A DNA stretch of 15,402 nt from NCBI GenBank assembly GCA_934699065.1, contig CAKUWD010000054.1, forward strand, positions 1 through 15,402, written 5' to 3'. Positions 7,095 to 14,802 of the stretch are shown piece after piece. The position numbers and the translations under genes were made by a program. The notes beneath the pieces are model-generated. The model saw only the letters and a program-made list of their open reading frames with translations. It was not told the DNA's origin and ran no database searches. This DNA is from an uncultured Treponema sp. Lineage in GTDB: Bacteria; Spirochaetota; Spirochaetia; Treponematales; Treponemataceae. Position 1 is the first letter of the stretch; each line of letters begins with the position of its first letter.

Positions 7095-7832
7095 TTATAG
7101 ATTTTCAAAGCGTTGTAAAAACTGACGGGTACGGGCTTCTTTTGGCGATGTGAAGATTTCAGATGAATTGCCTTCTTCGATTATTTGACCTTTATCCATA
7201 AAAATTATTTTGTCGGCAGTATCACGGGCAAAAGACATTTCGTGAGTTACTATTACCATGGTTGTTCCTTCTGAAGCAAGCTGCTTGATTACAGAAAGAA
7301 CTTCACCGGTGAGTTCAGGGTCTAGGGCTGAGGTTGGTTCATCAAAGAGAATAACTTCGGGATTTACTGCAAGGGCTCGGGCAATTCCAACTCTCTGCTG
7401 CTGACCGCCTGAAAGACTTGAAGGATAAAAATCTGCACGATCTTTTAGACCTACTTTTTCAAGGGCTTTAAGGGCACGGTCTTTTGCCTCTGCTTTTGGA
7501 ACTTTTCTTGCAGTAACAAGACCTTCCATTACATTTTCAAGAGCAGTCATGTTAGCAAAAAGATTATAGTTCTGAAAAACAAAGGCCGTTTTACGGCGAA
7601 TTTCCAGCATTGTTTTTTTAGACACTTTTTCCAAATCAATATGAATATCATCAAAATCAAGAAGACCTGTGTCTGCTTTTTCCAGAAAATTGATACAGCG
7701 AAGAAGAGTTGTTTTTCCTGCTCCAGAAGGCCCGATAATTGCAGTCACACTGCCCTTTTCTACATTCAGCGAAATACCTTTGAGAACTTCTGTTTTTCCA
7801 AATGACTTATGAACGTTAGTTAGTTTTAACAC
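7095..7832 (-). CDS. Polar amino acid ABC transporter ATP-binding protein
   Basis: This 245-residue cytoplasmic ATPase powers the importer encoded by the three preceding genes. Walker A GPSGAGKT is at 34-41, the Q-loop glutamine at 87, LSGGQ at 140-144, Walker B ILFDEP at 161-166 and the H-loop histidine at 197. The overall sequence resembles the GlnQ/HisP group. The frame is open further upstream to an ATG at 7865, but the GTG at 7832 is preferred because AGGAG lies six bases before it and the product then begins MLKLTNVHKSF as in relatives. With this start the gene overlaps the permease gene by 17 bases, which suggests coupled translation. The solute is not determined. Confidence 0.92.
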   Translation of the reverse strand: MLKLTNVHKSFGKTEVLKGISLNVEKGSVTAIIGPSGAGKTTLLRCINFLEKADTGLLDFDDIHIDLEKVSKKTMLEIRRKTAFVFQNYNLFANMTALENVMEGLVTARKVPKAEAKDRALKALEKVGLKDRADFYPSSLSGGQQQRVGIARALAVNPEVILFDEPTSALDPELTGEVLSVIKQLASEGTTMVIVTHEMSFARDTADKIIFMDKGQIIEEGNSSEIFTSPKEARTRQFLQRFENL

Positions 7833-8532
7833 GACGTACTCCTGCGAACACAACTCGTCTTTCAATTTTTCTGAAAATTAATTCTACTAAAAGACATACT
7901 GCAATATAGATAATAAAAATGTCAATATAAGATTCTATGTAATTATAACCGTAGGCTGCTTCAATTTTTGCAACACCCGTAATTTCACGCACGGTCATCA
8001 TAAAAGCAAGAGAAGTGTTTTTTATAAGAATAACAGTTGTACTGCAAAGATTCGGAAGAGCCGATACTGCAGCCTGCGGAAGCACAACTCGGCGAAAAGC
8101 CTGGAAATGAGTTTCACCAATACTTAATGCAGCTTCCAACTGCCCGCGGTTTACAGAAGAAATGGCCGAACGAAAAACTTCACTAAGACTTGCGCTGGAA
8201 TTAATGCCAAAAACTACAAAGGCATAAATCACCGGATTCATTTCAAAAACATTAAAAGACCAGCCGGCGCTTTTTACAAAACTGTTCAAAAGGCTTGGCA
8301 TAATACTATAGACAATCAGTATTTGAAGAACGATAGGAGTACCACGAATAAATGAAACAAATATGCGGCAAAGCTGTTCAATAACTTTTACATGATAGAT
8401 TCTTGCAAGTGCAATAAAGAGTGCAGGAATTATTGCCAGCAGTAAAGAGACTATTGTAATTTCTAATGTTACAGGAACAGCTTTTACACAAAGCCAGAAA
8501 GTTCTTATAAGGTAGGAAAAATCAAGCTGCAT
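7816..8532 (-). CDS. Polar amino acid ABC transporter permease (second)
   Basis: This 238-residue inner-membrane protein of the HisM/GlnP type has about five hydrophobic segments. The cytoplasmic EAA loop, which docks on the ATPase, is EAALSIGETHFQAFRRVVLPQA. FIRGTPIVLQILIVYS near residue 62 is the usual conserved block of amino-acid permeases. The ATG at 8532 has a GGAGGGAG ribosome-binding site and overlaps the end of the other permease gene by 11 bases. Together the two permeases would form a heterodimeric channel. Confidence 0.9.
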   Translation of the reverse strand: MQLDFSYLIRTFWLCVKAVPVTLEITIVSLLLAIIPALFIALARIYHVKVIEQLCRIFVSFIRGTPIVLQILIVYSIMPSLLNSFVKSAGWSFNVFEMNPVIYAFVVFGINSSASLSEVFRSAISSVNRGQLEAALSIGETHFQAFRRVVLPQAAVSALPNLCSTTVILIKNTSLAFMMTVREITGVAKIEAAYGYNYIESYIDIFIIYIAVCLLVELIFRKIERRVVFAGVRRVKTN

Positions 8533-9232
8533 TTAGCTCCCTCCTGCCTTTTGAAAAATGCTTTTCCAGATGTAAAAAAATCTGTTCAATAATCAGAGTA
8601 AGAGTCCAGTAAATAACTGCCAGAGCCAGATAAGTTTCAAGGGAATAAGCTCCATAGTTTCGAGAAATTATAAGATTACCCGCCCCCATCATATCAATCA
8701 GACCGATTGTAAAAGCAAGGCTGCCTTCCTTAAAAAGAGAAATGAGCGAGTTACCAAGATTTGGAAGCGCAACCACAAGCCCCTGTGGAATCATGATTCG
8801 ACGAACTGCCTGCCAGGGAGTAAGGCCGATGGAAAGAGCCGCCTCATACTGATGACGACCGAGTGCAAGATATGCCGAGCGTATAATTTCCGCCAGAGTT
8901 GCCGAATAAAGCAGAGAAAGTGAAATAATTACATAAATAATTTTAGAAGAAAAATTGAGGTCTAAGTTGAAAAGACCAAGAGCAAGTTTTGGGATTCCGT
9001 AATAGACAATAAAAAGAAGAACAATACTTGGAGTGCAGCGGATTATGTTTATGTAGCCGTCGGCAAGGGCACGCACTACTTTACGTTTACTCTGTTTTTG
9101 CACAAAAAGAAGGATTGCAAGTGCCATGCCAAGAATTATAGTTCCCAGCACGACGCCGAAGGTAACACCGGCATAGGGAATGATTTTCAGAAAACTGTTC
9201 CAGATCTGGGCTGGTGCAAATGGTCTGTTCAT
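8522..9232 (-). CDS. Polar amino acid ABC transporter permease (first)
   Basis: This 236-residue inner-membrane permease is paralogous to its downstream neighbour. The EAA loop is YEAALSIGLTPWQAVRRIMIPQG, and IIRCTPSIVLLFIVYYGIP is the conserved upstream block. About five hydrophobic segments are visible. The ATG at 9232 follows GTAGGGA, with GGAG slightly further upstream. A short intergenic repeat (9255-9281) separates it from the binding-protein gene, an arrangement that can let the binding protein be made in excess over the membrane parts. Confidence 0.9.
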   Translation of the reverse strand: MNRPFAPAQIWNSFLKIIPYAGVTFGVVLGTIILGMALAILLFVQKQSKRKVVRALADGYINIIRCTPSIVLLFIVYYGIPKLALGLFNLDLNFSSKIIYVIISLSLLYSATLAEIIRSAYLALGRHQYEAALSIGLTPWQAVRRIMIPQGLVVALPNLGNSLISLFKEGSLAFTIGLIDMMGAGNLIISRNYGAYSLETYLALAVIYWTLTLIIEQIFLHLEKHFSKGRRELNAA

Positions 9233-9254
9233 TCCCTACGGGCTCCTATGTCTG

Positions 9255-9281
9255 CGGTGGTTTCGACAGGCTCAACCACCG
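9255..9281. repeat. Short intergenic hairpin repeat, copy C (CGGTGGTTTCGACAGGCTC type)
   Basis: CGGTGGTT (9255-9262) pairs perfectly with AACCACCG (9274-9281) around an 11-base loop, TCGACAGGCTC. It shares GTTTCGA and CTCAACCACC with the larger repeats A and B. It lies in the 56-base gap between the binding-protein and first permease genes. Confidence 0.7.
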
Positions 9282-9288
9282 TAATTTA

Positions 9289-10131
9289 TTAGTCACTTAC
9301 AAAGTTGAAAACATCTTCTCCAAAGTATTTGAGTGACAGTTTTGATATTGTACCATTTTCTTTTAATGTTTGCACGGCCTTGTCGTAGGCAGCCGCAAGG
9401 TCAACCTCTTTTTTGTTGAAAAGAGGCCAGGTTGGAATACCCTTATATGGCACGTAGGCAAGTTTATCTGCAAACTGATGGTATGGTCCTGTTTCTTTCA
9501 GAACATTTTTTTCGAAAGAAAGCTTCAATACAAAGTATGCATCGTAGCGGCCTTCGAGCACCCAGAGGTATGAATCAGCAATATCAAAAACATCAGAAGG
9601 AACAAGCTTAATCTGATTTGACGGATGTTTTTCATTGAACTCCTGAATTACAGAAAACTGTGCACTCTGTGGAGAAATAGGAATAAGTTTGCCTGAAAAC
9701 TTTGCAAAGCTTTCCAGGTCTTTAATCTGATTTGCATTTTCTTTGCGGAAGGCAATTCCGATTACACTTGCAGCCAGAGGATTTGATGGAATCAAAAACT
9801 TCTTTTTGCGTTCTTCTGTAATCCAGGCACCTTTTGTACCTACCTGATATTTTCCAGATTCTGTTCCGATTAAAAGTTCTTCGTCGCTTACTCCATGGAA
9901 CTTAAACTCATATTCTGGAAGAAGTTCATCTACAGCTTTGAGAACTGCTATTTCAAAACCATCTGCATTCCCCTTTTCATCGAGGAAATCATATGGAACA
10001 TTAGTAACTGTGTGGGCAACATTTATTGTACGCACTTTTGATTTTTTTGCTTTTGAAGATTTAGCAAAGCATGGTGAAATGGCAAGCAAAGCAAATGCTG
10101 CTGCCAATGTAATTTTTAATTCTCTTTTCAT
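9289..10131 (-). CDS. Amino acid ABC transporter substrate-binding protein (SBP family 3)
   Basis: This 280-residue secreted protein delivers solute to the two permeases. A signal peptide covers about residues 1-23, ending PCFA. C21 is a poor lipobox cysteine because proline precedes it, so a soluble periplasmic protein is more likely than a lipoprotein, although spirochaete lipoboxes are loose. A lysine-rich linker (24-32) precedes the binding fold, which shows PYDFLDEKGNADGFEIAVLKAV, KYQVGTKGAWITEERKKKF and a C-terminal TLKENGTISKLSLKYFGED block typical of the family. The ATG at 10131 has a strong AGGAGG site. It is the first gene of the operon and has its own predicted promoter. Cystine or another polar amino acid is possible but unproven. 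Confidence 0.88.
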   Translation of the reverse strand: MKRELKITLAAAFALLAISPCFAKSSKAKKSKVRTINVAHTVTNVPYDFLDEKGNADGFEIAVLKAVDELLPEYEFKFHGVSDEELLIGTESGKYQVGTKGAWITEERKKKFLIPSNPLAASVIGIAFRKENANQIKDLESFAKFSGKLIPISPQSAQFSVIQEFNEKHPSNQIKLVPSDVFDIADSYLWVLEGRYDAYFVLKLSFEKNVLKETGPYHQFADKLAYVPYKGIPTWPLFNKKEVDLAAAYDKAVQTLKENGTISKLSLKYFGEDVFNFVSD

Positions 10132-10171
10132 AAATCATCCTCCTGAAATATCAAGAAATAAAAGTTGGCTT

Positions 10172-10200
10172 AGAGTAGCGCTTATTACCTAGTAAGTCAA
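10172..10200 (-). promoter_or_regulatory. Predicted promoter of the amino acid ABC operon, with a palindrome in the spacer
   Basis: On the minus strand there is TTGACT (10200-10195), a 17-base spacer and TACTCT (10177-10172). The -10 box is poor, which suggests a need for activation. An imperfect palindrome, CTTATTACCTAGTAAG (10181-10196, 12 of 16 symmetric), occupies the spacer and could be a regulator site. Confidence 0.45.
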
Positions 10201-10261
10201 TAGGTTTTGTATATAATAAATCTATTACCCCGATAAATATTTGTTATAGCTGGTATTAAAT

Positions 10262-12172
10262 TTAATCATTATAAACTTTCACAAAAGCAAGAAAAGCATC
10301 GACTGATACCGGCTTTGAAAAAAAGAAGCCCTGTAAATAATCACAATTCAATTCTTCCAGAAGTTTTTCCTGCTCTTCTGTTTCTACGCCTTCGCAAACA
10401 ATATGATAATTCATCTTATGAAGCATTTCTATTGTACTTTGCAAAAGTATGTAATTATTTTTATTTTCAGTAGCAAGCCAGAGAATACTTTTATCAAGTT
10501 TGATTATATTAAACGGAAGTGAATACATATATGTATAATTTGAATAACCGGTTCCATAATCATCAAGAGAAAAAGAAAAGCCCATTTCCTGCAGATTAGA
10601 AATTGAACGTGAAAGAATTTTCTGATTTGAAACTGCAGCAGATTCAGTAATTTCAAGATTTATATTTGAAGGAGAAATATTATATTTTGAAACGATTTTC
10701 CTGAATGATTCCGAAAGTTCAGTATTCATACATTGAACAACAGAAAGATTTACTTCAACATATTCAATTCCATTTTTTTCAAAATCTTTTGCCATATAAT
10801 CACGGCAGACAGTATCAAAAACAAATTCACCAAGTGGTATGATCAAACCGTTTTTTTCACAAATTGGAATAAACTCTTCTGGAGAAATGCTTCCTAACTC
10901 AGAATCATTTAATCTTACCAGAGCCTCTGCAGATTTTATCTTCTTTGAATGAATATCATAAATTGGCTGATAGCAAACCTCAAGTGTATTATTTTCAAGA
11001 GATTTTCTGATAAGATTTTCTATCTGCATTTCTCTGTGATAAACAGTAAATATATCATTCTGAATCAGGGCAGTCTTATGAACTGTTCGTGAAATAGGAA
11101 TATCTATATTCATAAGAATCTGTTCAAGAGTAAGGTTATCTTCTGGAATACGAATAAGGCTAAGCTGCGCATGGACTGTTGCCTGTAAACCGTTAATTGA
11201 TTCTTCCTGTTCTAAGTTTCTGCTGATTTCTTCAACAAAGTCTTTTTCTGTAACTTCATCTGCATTATAGCGAAGAAGAACAAAATGTCCGCTGTCAAAA
11301 TCATAACACACTGCTTTTCGGTCTATTGTCTTTAATTTTTCAACAGTACGCTTTTGCAATTCTGTAACAAATTTCAAACCAAAAGTTGAATTGTAATAAT
11401 CCAGTTCGGCAAGTTTTATGAGTGTAAAATGAACCCGAAGCCCTGTCTTTATTGCAGTTTCAGTATCCTGAATAAAACAATAACGATTATATACTCCAGT
11501 TAACTGATTGATAATTTCATTTTCATTATCTATAGAAAGAAGAACGCCAAGAATTCCAAGAGACTGACAGAAAACACTAATCAGAAGATGTTCGAAAAAG
11601 ATCTGAACAATAATTGGAATAATACTAAAGCCAATAAAGAAAGCCAATGCAACCTGTTTGGTTTTGTTTAAGGCTTTGAAGTAACGGATTGTAAAATAAA
11701 TTGTTGCTCCAAGATATAATAATGATATGATATACAAGAGCCACATATACAGGCCGTGGCTATAAATCTTATTTTCATCATAATAAAAAATCCAATGCAA
11801 AAAAGGATTTAAAAGAAGTCCTGCAATTACAAACGCATACGGCAGCAGGCAAAGAGCAAAATGCCGCCTGGTCATTTTACGGTTTATACCAAGCAAAAAG
11901 ATGATATATAAAGTGAAAATCATTGAAGCCGTATTGTGAGCCGTAAGATATAAATAGTTCCAGAAATCTCTTGAAATAAAAGACCATTCCTCAACATATG
12001 AGTTTCCGATAGAACTGATTACATCTGAAATTGAAGTTATAATTCCTAATACGGCAAGAACCATAAAAAACTTATTACTGGTTTTGTCTAACTCTTTTTT
12101 AAGAAAAAAAACTATGAGAATAAATGTGTAAATAAAAATTGCTGCAATAGCGTAATTTATATTATAAATCAA
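10262..12172 (-). CDS. Seven-helix membrane c-di-GMP phosphodiesterase: degenerate GGDEF plus EAL
   Basis: This 636-residue inner-membrane protein probably degrades c-di-GMP. The N-terminal 215 residues hold about seven hydrophobic helices (near 6-24, 36-56, 75-96, 104-123, 140-165, 172-192 and 196-213) forming an integral-membrane sensor unlike the Cache sensor of the other EAL protein. The GGDEF-type domain (about 220-375) has DSGHF at 293-297 in place of the signature, so it is not expected to make c-di-GMP. The EAL domain keeps all eight expected catalytic residues: E416, N475, E507, D537, D538, K558, E594 and Q614. The start is TTG at 12172, chosen because GGAG sits six bases before it and no ATG fits. 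The ribosome-binding site lies just past the pflB terminator. Confidence 0.88.
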   Translation of the reverse strand: MIYNINYAIAAIFIYTFILIVFFLKKELDKTSNKFFMVLAVLGIITSISDVISSIGNSYVEEWSFISRDFWNYLYLTAHNTASMIFTLYIIFLLGINRKMTRRHFALCLLPYAFVIAGLLLNPFLHWIFYYDENKIYSHGLYMWLLYIISLLYLGATIYFTIRYFKALNKTKQVALAFFIGFSIIPIIVQIFFEHLLISVFCQSLGILGVLLSIDNENEIINQLTGVYNRYCFIQDTETAIKTGLRVHFTLIKLAELDYYNSTFGLKFVTELQKRTVEKLKTIDRKAVCYDFDSGHFVLLRYNADEVTEKDFVEEISRNLEQEESINGLQATVHAQLSLIRIPEDNLTLEQILMNIDIPISRTVHKTALIQNDIFTVYHREMQIENLIRKSLENNTLEVCYQPIYDIHSKKIKSAEALVRLNDSELGSISPEEFIPICEKNGLIIPLGEFVFDTVCRDYMAKDFEKNGIEYVEVNLSVVQCMNTELSESFRKIVSKYNISPSNINLEITESAAVSNQKILSRSISNLQEMGFSFSLDDYGTGYSNYTYMYSLPFNIIKLDKSILWLATENKNNYILLQSTIEMLHKMNYHIVCEGVETEEQEKLLEELNCDYLQGFFFSKPVSVDAFLAFVKVYND

Positions 12173-12189
12173 TTATAACTCCATAGACG

Positions 12190-12222
12190 AAAAAAAACGC
12201 CGCTCGTTTAAGAAGCGGCGTT
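12190..12222 (-). terminator. Rho-independent terminator of pflB
   Basis: On the minus strand AACGCCGCT (12222-12214) pairs with AGCGGCGTT (12204-12196) around a nine-base loop, and the transcript continues as a run of U ending at 12190. The stem is nine perfect GC-rich base pairs. It follows the pflB stop by about 65 bases. Confidence 0.9.
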
Positions 12223-12240
12223 CAATCAAGCGGCCATCAG

Positions 12241-12271
12241 ACCGGTAGTTTCGACAGGCTCAACCACCGGT
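12241..12271. repeat. Short intergenic hairpin repeat, copy D
   Basis: ACCGGTAGTT (12241-12250) pairs with AACCACCGGT (12262-12271) around the same 11-base loop as copy C, TCGACAGGCTC. One pair is A-C on the plus strand but a tolerated U-G on the minus-strand transcript, the strand on which pflB is read. It lies in the pflB 3' untranslated region, before the terminator. Confidence 0.7.
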
Positions 12272-12286
12272 GAGGTCCGTACCTTA

Positions 12287-14584
12287 CTAGAGAGATGCAT
12301 GACAGGTACGAGTGATAACGTCGTCCTGCTGTTCCTTTGTAAGGTTGATGAAGCGAACTGCGTATCCAGAAACGCGAACTGTGAAGTTAGCATACTCTGG
12401 CTTTTCAGGATGAGCCTGGCAGTCCTTGAGTTTTTCAACGCCGAATACGTTTACGTTGAGGTGGTGAGCACCCTTAGAGAAGTATCCGTCGAGGATGTTT
12501 ACAAGGTTTCCAATCTGTTCAGCTTCGTTGTGTCCGAGAGCAGATGGGTTGATTGTCTGTGTGTTAGAGATACCATCAAGTGAGTACTTATATGGAACCT
12601 TAGCAACAGAGTTTAAAGACTTGATAAGTCCCTTTGTTTCTGCACCGTAAGATGGAGAAGCTCCTGGTGAGAATGGAGCGTGAGCTGGACGTCCGTTAGG
12701 AAGAGCACCAGTAGCCTTACCGTATACAACGTTAGAAGTAATAGTAAGGATAGATGTTGTAGGCTCAGCATTGCGGTATGTTGGGTGCTTCTTAATCTTT
12801 CCAATGAATGTCTTAAGGAGCCATACTGCGATTTCGTCTGCTCTATCATCATCCTGACCGTAGCGTGGGAAGTCACCTTCTGGCTTGAAGTCACATGCAA
12901 GACCATGGTCATCGCGGATAACCTTAACCTTTGCATACTTGATAGCAGAGAGAGAATCTACTACGTGAGAGAAACCTGCAATACCAGTTGCGAATGTACG
13001 GCGAACATCTGTATCGATGAGAGCCAATTCAGCAGCTTCGTAGTAGTATTTATCGTGCATATAGTGGATTGCGTTCAATGTGTTTACATAGAGGTCGCAG
13101 AGCCAGTCAAGCATTACATCATACTTGCGCATAACTTCATCGTAGTCGAGGTACTCAGAAGTGATTGGCTGCAATTCAGGACCAACCTGAGCGTATGGTG
13201 TAAGTCCAGCACCTTCGTCTTTACCACCGTTGATAGCGTAAAGAAGAGCCTTAGCAAGGTTAGCGCGGGCACCGAAGAACTGCATTTCCTTACCAGTCTG
13301 TGTAGCAGATACACAGCAGCAGATTGAGTAATCATCACCCCAGATTGGGCGCATGATGTCGTCGTTCTCGTACTGGATAGAAGATGTATCAATAGAAATC
13401 TTTGCAGCGTACTTGCGGAAGTTTTCTGGGAGTCTCTTAGAGTAAAGAACTGTCATGTTAGGCTCTGGAGAAGGTCCCATGTTTTCGAGTGTATGGAGGA
13501 AACGGAAGTCGTTCTTTGTTACCTGTGAACGTCCGTCCTGTCCAAGTCCACCTACTTCAAGAGTAGCCCAGATTGGGTCACCAGAGAAGAGCTGGTTGTA
13601 AGATTCGATACGAGCGAAGCGTACCATGCGGAACTTCATAACGATATGGTCAACGAGTTCCTGTGCTTTCTCTTCAGTAAGGATGCCTTTCTTAAGATCG
13701 CGTTCGATGTAACAATCCAAGAATGTAGAAATACGTCCTACAGACATTGCAGCACCGTTCTGTGTCTTGATAGCAGCAAGGTATCCGAAGTACAGCCACT
13801 GGAATGCTTCTTTTGCTGTTGTAGCTGGCTTAGAAATATCATAACCGTAAAGGGCAGCCATAGCCTTCATACCCTTCAAAGCCTTAATCTGCTCAGCAAG
13901 CTCTTCGCGCTGGCGGATTACTGTCTCTGTCATTGTACCGTTTCCGCAGTTAGCCTTGTCAGCTTCCTTCTGCTCGATGAGGTAGTCGATACCATAAAGA
14001 GCAACACGGCGGTAGTCACCTACGATACGTCCACGTCCGTAAGTATCTGGCAAACCAGTAAGGATGTGTGCCTTACGAGCCTTGCGGATCTCTGGAGTGT
14101 ATACATCAAATACAGCGTCTGAGTGAGTCTTGTGGTACTCAGTAAAGATCTTGTGAAGTTCTGCGTTTGGCTTGTAACCATACATTTCGCAAGACTGCTC
14201 TGCCATTTTGATTCCACCGAAAGGCATGAATGCTCTCTTCAATGGTTTGTCTGTCTGGAGACCTACAACCTGTTCAAGGTCTTTTCCTTCCGGACAAATA
14301 TATCCAGCCGGATGAGAAGTAAGGCCTGTTACAACGTCAGTATCCATATCAAGAACACCGTTGCGTTCTTTTCCGTCTAATCCAACAGATTTTTTTGTGT
14401 ATTCTGCTTTCTGCAATTTCTGAAGTTCATCAAAAAGCTTTTCTGTTGCCTTTGTTGGGCCAGCTAAGAATGATGAATCTCCATCATACTGTGTGTAGTT
14501 AGCCTGAATGAAGTCACGAACATTAATTTCGCTTGTCCATAAACCATTAGGATTGAATCCTTCCCATTCTGGTCTTAAAGTCAT
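12287..14584 (-). CDS. pflB: Formate C-acetyltransferase (pyruvate formate-lyase)
   Basis: This 765-residue glycyl-radical enzyme converts pyruvate and CoA to acetyl-CoA and formate under anaerobic conditions. The C-terminal radical loop is RVSGYAV with radical glycine G740. The active-site cysteine pair is C423-C424 within SICCCVSATQTGKEMQFFGARAN; C422 is an additional adjacent cysteine where Escherichia coli has alanine. Length matches canonical PflB (about 760), and blocks such as KTQNGAAMSVGR and GNLVNILDGYF distinguish it from glycerol or choline lyases. The ATG at 14584 has GAGG six bases upstream. It is read as its own unit from a promoter at 14711-14739 through a leader of about 120 bases. 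The product needs PflA, encoded at 5297-6043. Confidence 0.97.
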   Translation of the reverse strand: MTLRPEWEGFNPNGLWTSEINVRDFIQANYTQYDGDSSFLAGPTKATEKLFDELQKLQKAEYTKKSVGLDGKERNGVLDMDTDVVTGLTSHPAGYICPEGKDLEQVVGLQTDKPLKRAFMPFGGIKMAEQSCEMYGYKPNAELHKIFTEYHKTHSDAVFDVYTPEIRKARKAHILTGLPDTYGRGRIVGDYRRVALYGIDYLIEQKEADKANCGNGTMTETVIRQREELAEQIKALKGMKAMAALYGYDISKPATTAKEAFQWLYFGYLAAIKTQNGAAMSVGRISTFLDCYIERDLKKGILTEEKAQELVDHIVMKFRMVRFARIESYNQLFSGDPIWATLEVGGLGQDGRSQVTKNDFRFLHTLENMGPSPEPNMTVLYSKRLPENFRKYAAKISIDTSSIQYENDDIMRPIWGDDYSICCCVSATQTGKEMQFFGARANLAKALLYAINGGKDEGAGLTPYAQVGPELQPITSEYLDYDEVMRKYDVMLDWLCDLYVNTLNAIHYMHDKYYYEAAELALIDTDVRRTFATGIAGFSHVVDSLSAIKYAKVKVIRDDHGLACDFKPEGDFPRYGQDDDRADEIAVWLLKTFIGKIKKHPTYRNAEPTTSILTITSNVVYGKATGALPNGRPAHAPFSPGASPSYGAETKGLIKSLNSVAKVPYKYSLDGISNTQTINPSALGHNEAEQIGNLVNILDGYFSKGAHHLNVNVFGVEKLKDCQAHPEKPEYANFTVRVSGYAVRFINLTKEQQDDVITRTCHASL

Positions 14585-14605
14585 ATAAAACCTCTTTTGC
14601 CTTGG

Positions 14606-14671
14606 GACTCCTTTATGATTCCCTTAGCCTAAATAATTACCGATTTTCTCAGGAGACTCCTTTATGATTCC
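14606..14671 (-). repeat. Two 17-nt direct repeats in the pflB leader
   Basis: GACTCCTTTATGATTCC occurs at 14606-14622 and again at 14655-14671, 49 bases apart. Read in the pflB direction each is GGAATCATAAAGGAGTC, with a ribosome-binding-like AAAGGAG but no start codon at a suitable distance. In the gene-proximal copy, flanking GGGA and TCCC can pair around the repeat; in the other, only GGA and TCC can. Both lie within the predicted pflB leader. Confidence 0.7.
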
Positions 14672-14710
14672 TCTGCGAAATGGAAAAACTTTCCGTATCG
14701 GTTTGCTTTA

Positions 14711-14739
14711 ATAATAATACATTGTATACAAGATATCAA
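14711..14739 (-). promoter_or_regulatory. Predicted pflB promoter with a palindrome in the spacer
   Basis: On the minus strand there is TTGATA (14739-14734), a 17-base spacer and TATTAT (14716-14711). The spacer contains the perfect 10-bp palindrome TTGTATACAA (14722-14731), a possible repressor or redox-regulator site. Transcription would begin near 14704. Confidence 0.65.
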
Positions 14740-14778
14740 GTATTTTTATCATTTCCATACTAGAATACGAGTTATTTA

Positions 14779-14792
14779 CACTATATCTAGTG
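14779..14792. promoter_or_regulatory. Palindrome upstream of the pflB promoter
   Basis: CACTA and TAGTG flank TATC. The site is centred about 80 bases upstream of the predicted pflB start and 10-24 bases past the beta-barrel stop codon. It could be an activator site or a weak hairpin ending the beta-barrel transcript; there is no T tract to decide. Confidence 0.35.
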
Positions 14793-14802
14793 GAATTATC
14801 AA

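Noticed and set aside
7833..7865. Upstream ATG start for the ABC ATPase
   Set aside because: The extra 11 residues do not resemble the family, and the GTG at 7832 has an ideally placed AGGAG.
2969..12271. CRISPR array made of the repeated intergenic sequences
   Set aside because: The copies are kilobases apart, differ in length and have no regular spacers.
12613..14380. Several open frames of 65-215 codons overlapping pflB on both strands
   Set aside because: They are shadows of a strongly conserved gene; their translations show no family features and no ribosome-binding sites of note.
14585..14704. ZTP (pfl) riboswitch in the pflB leader
   Set aside because: The name suggests it, but the conserved GC-rich ZTP aptamer core is absent; the leader holds only the direct repeats and small hairpins.
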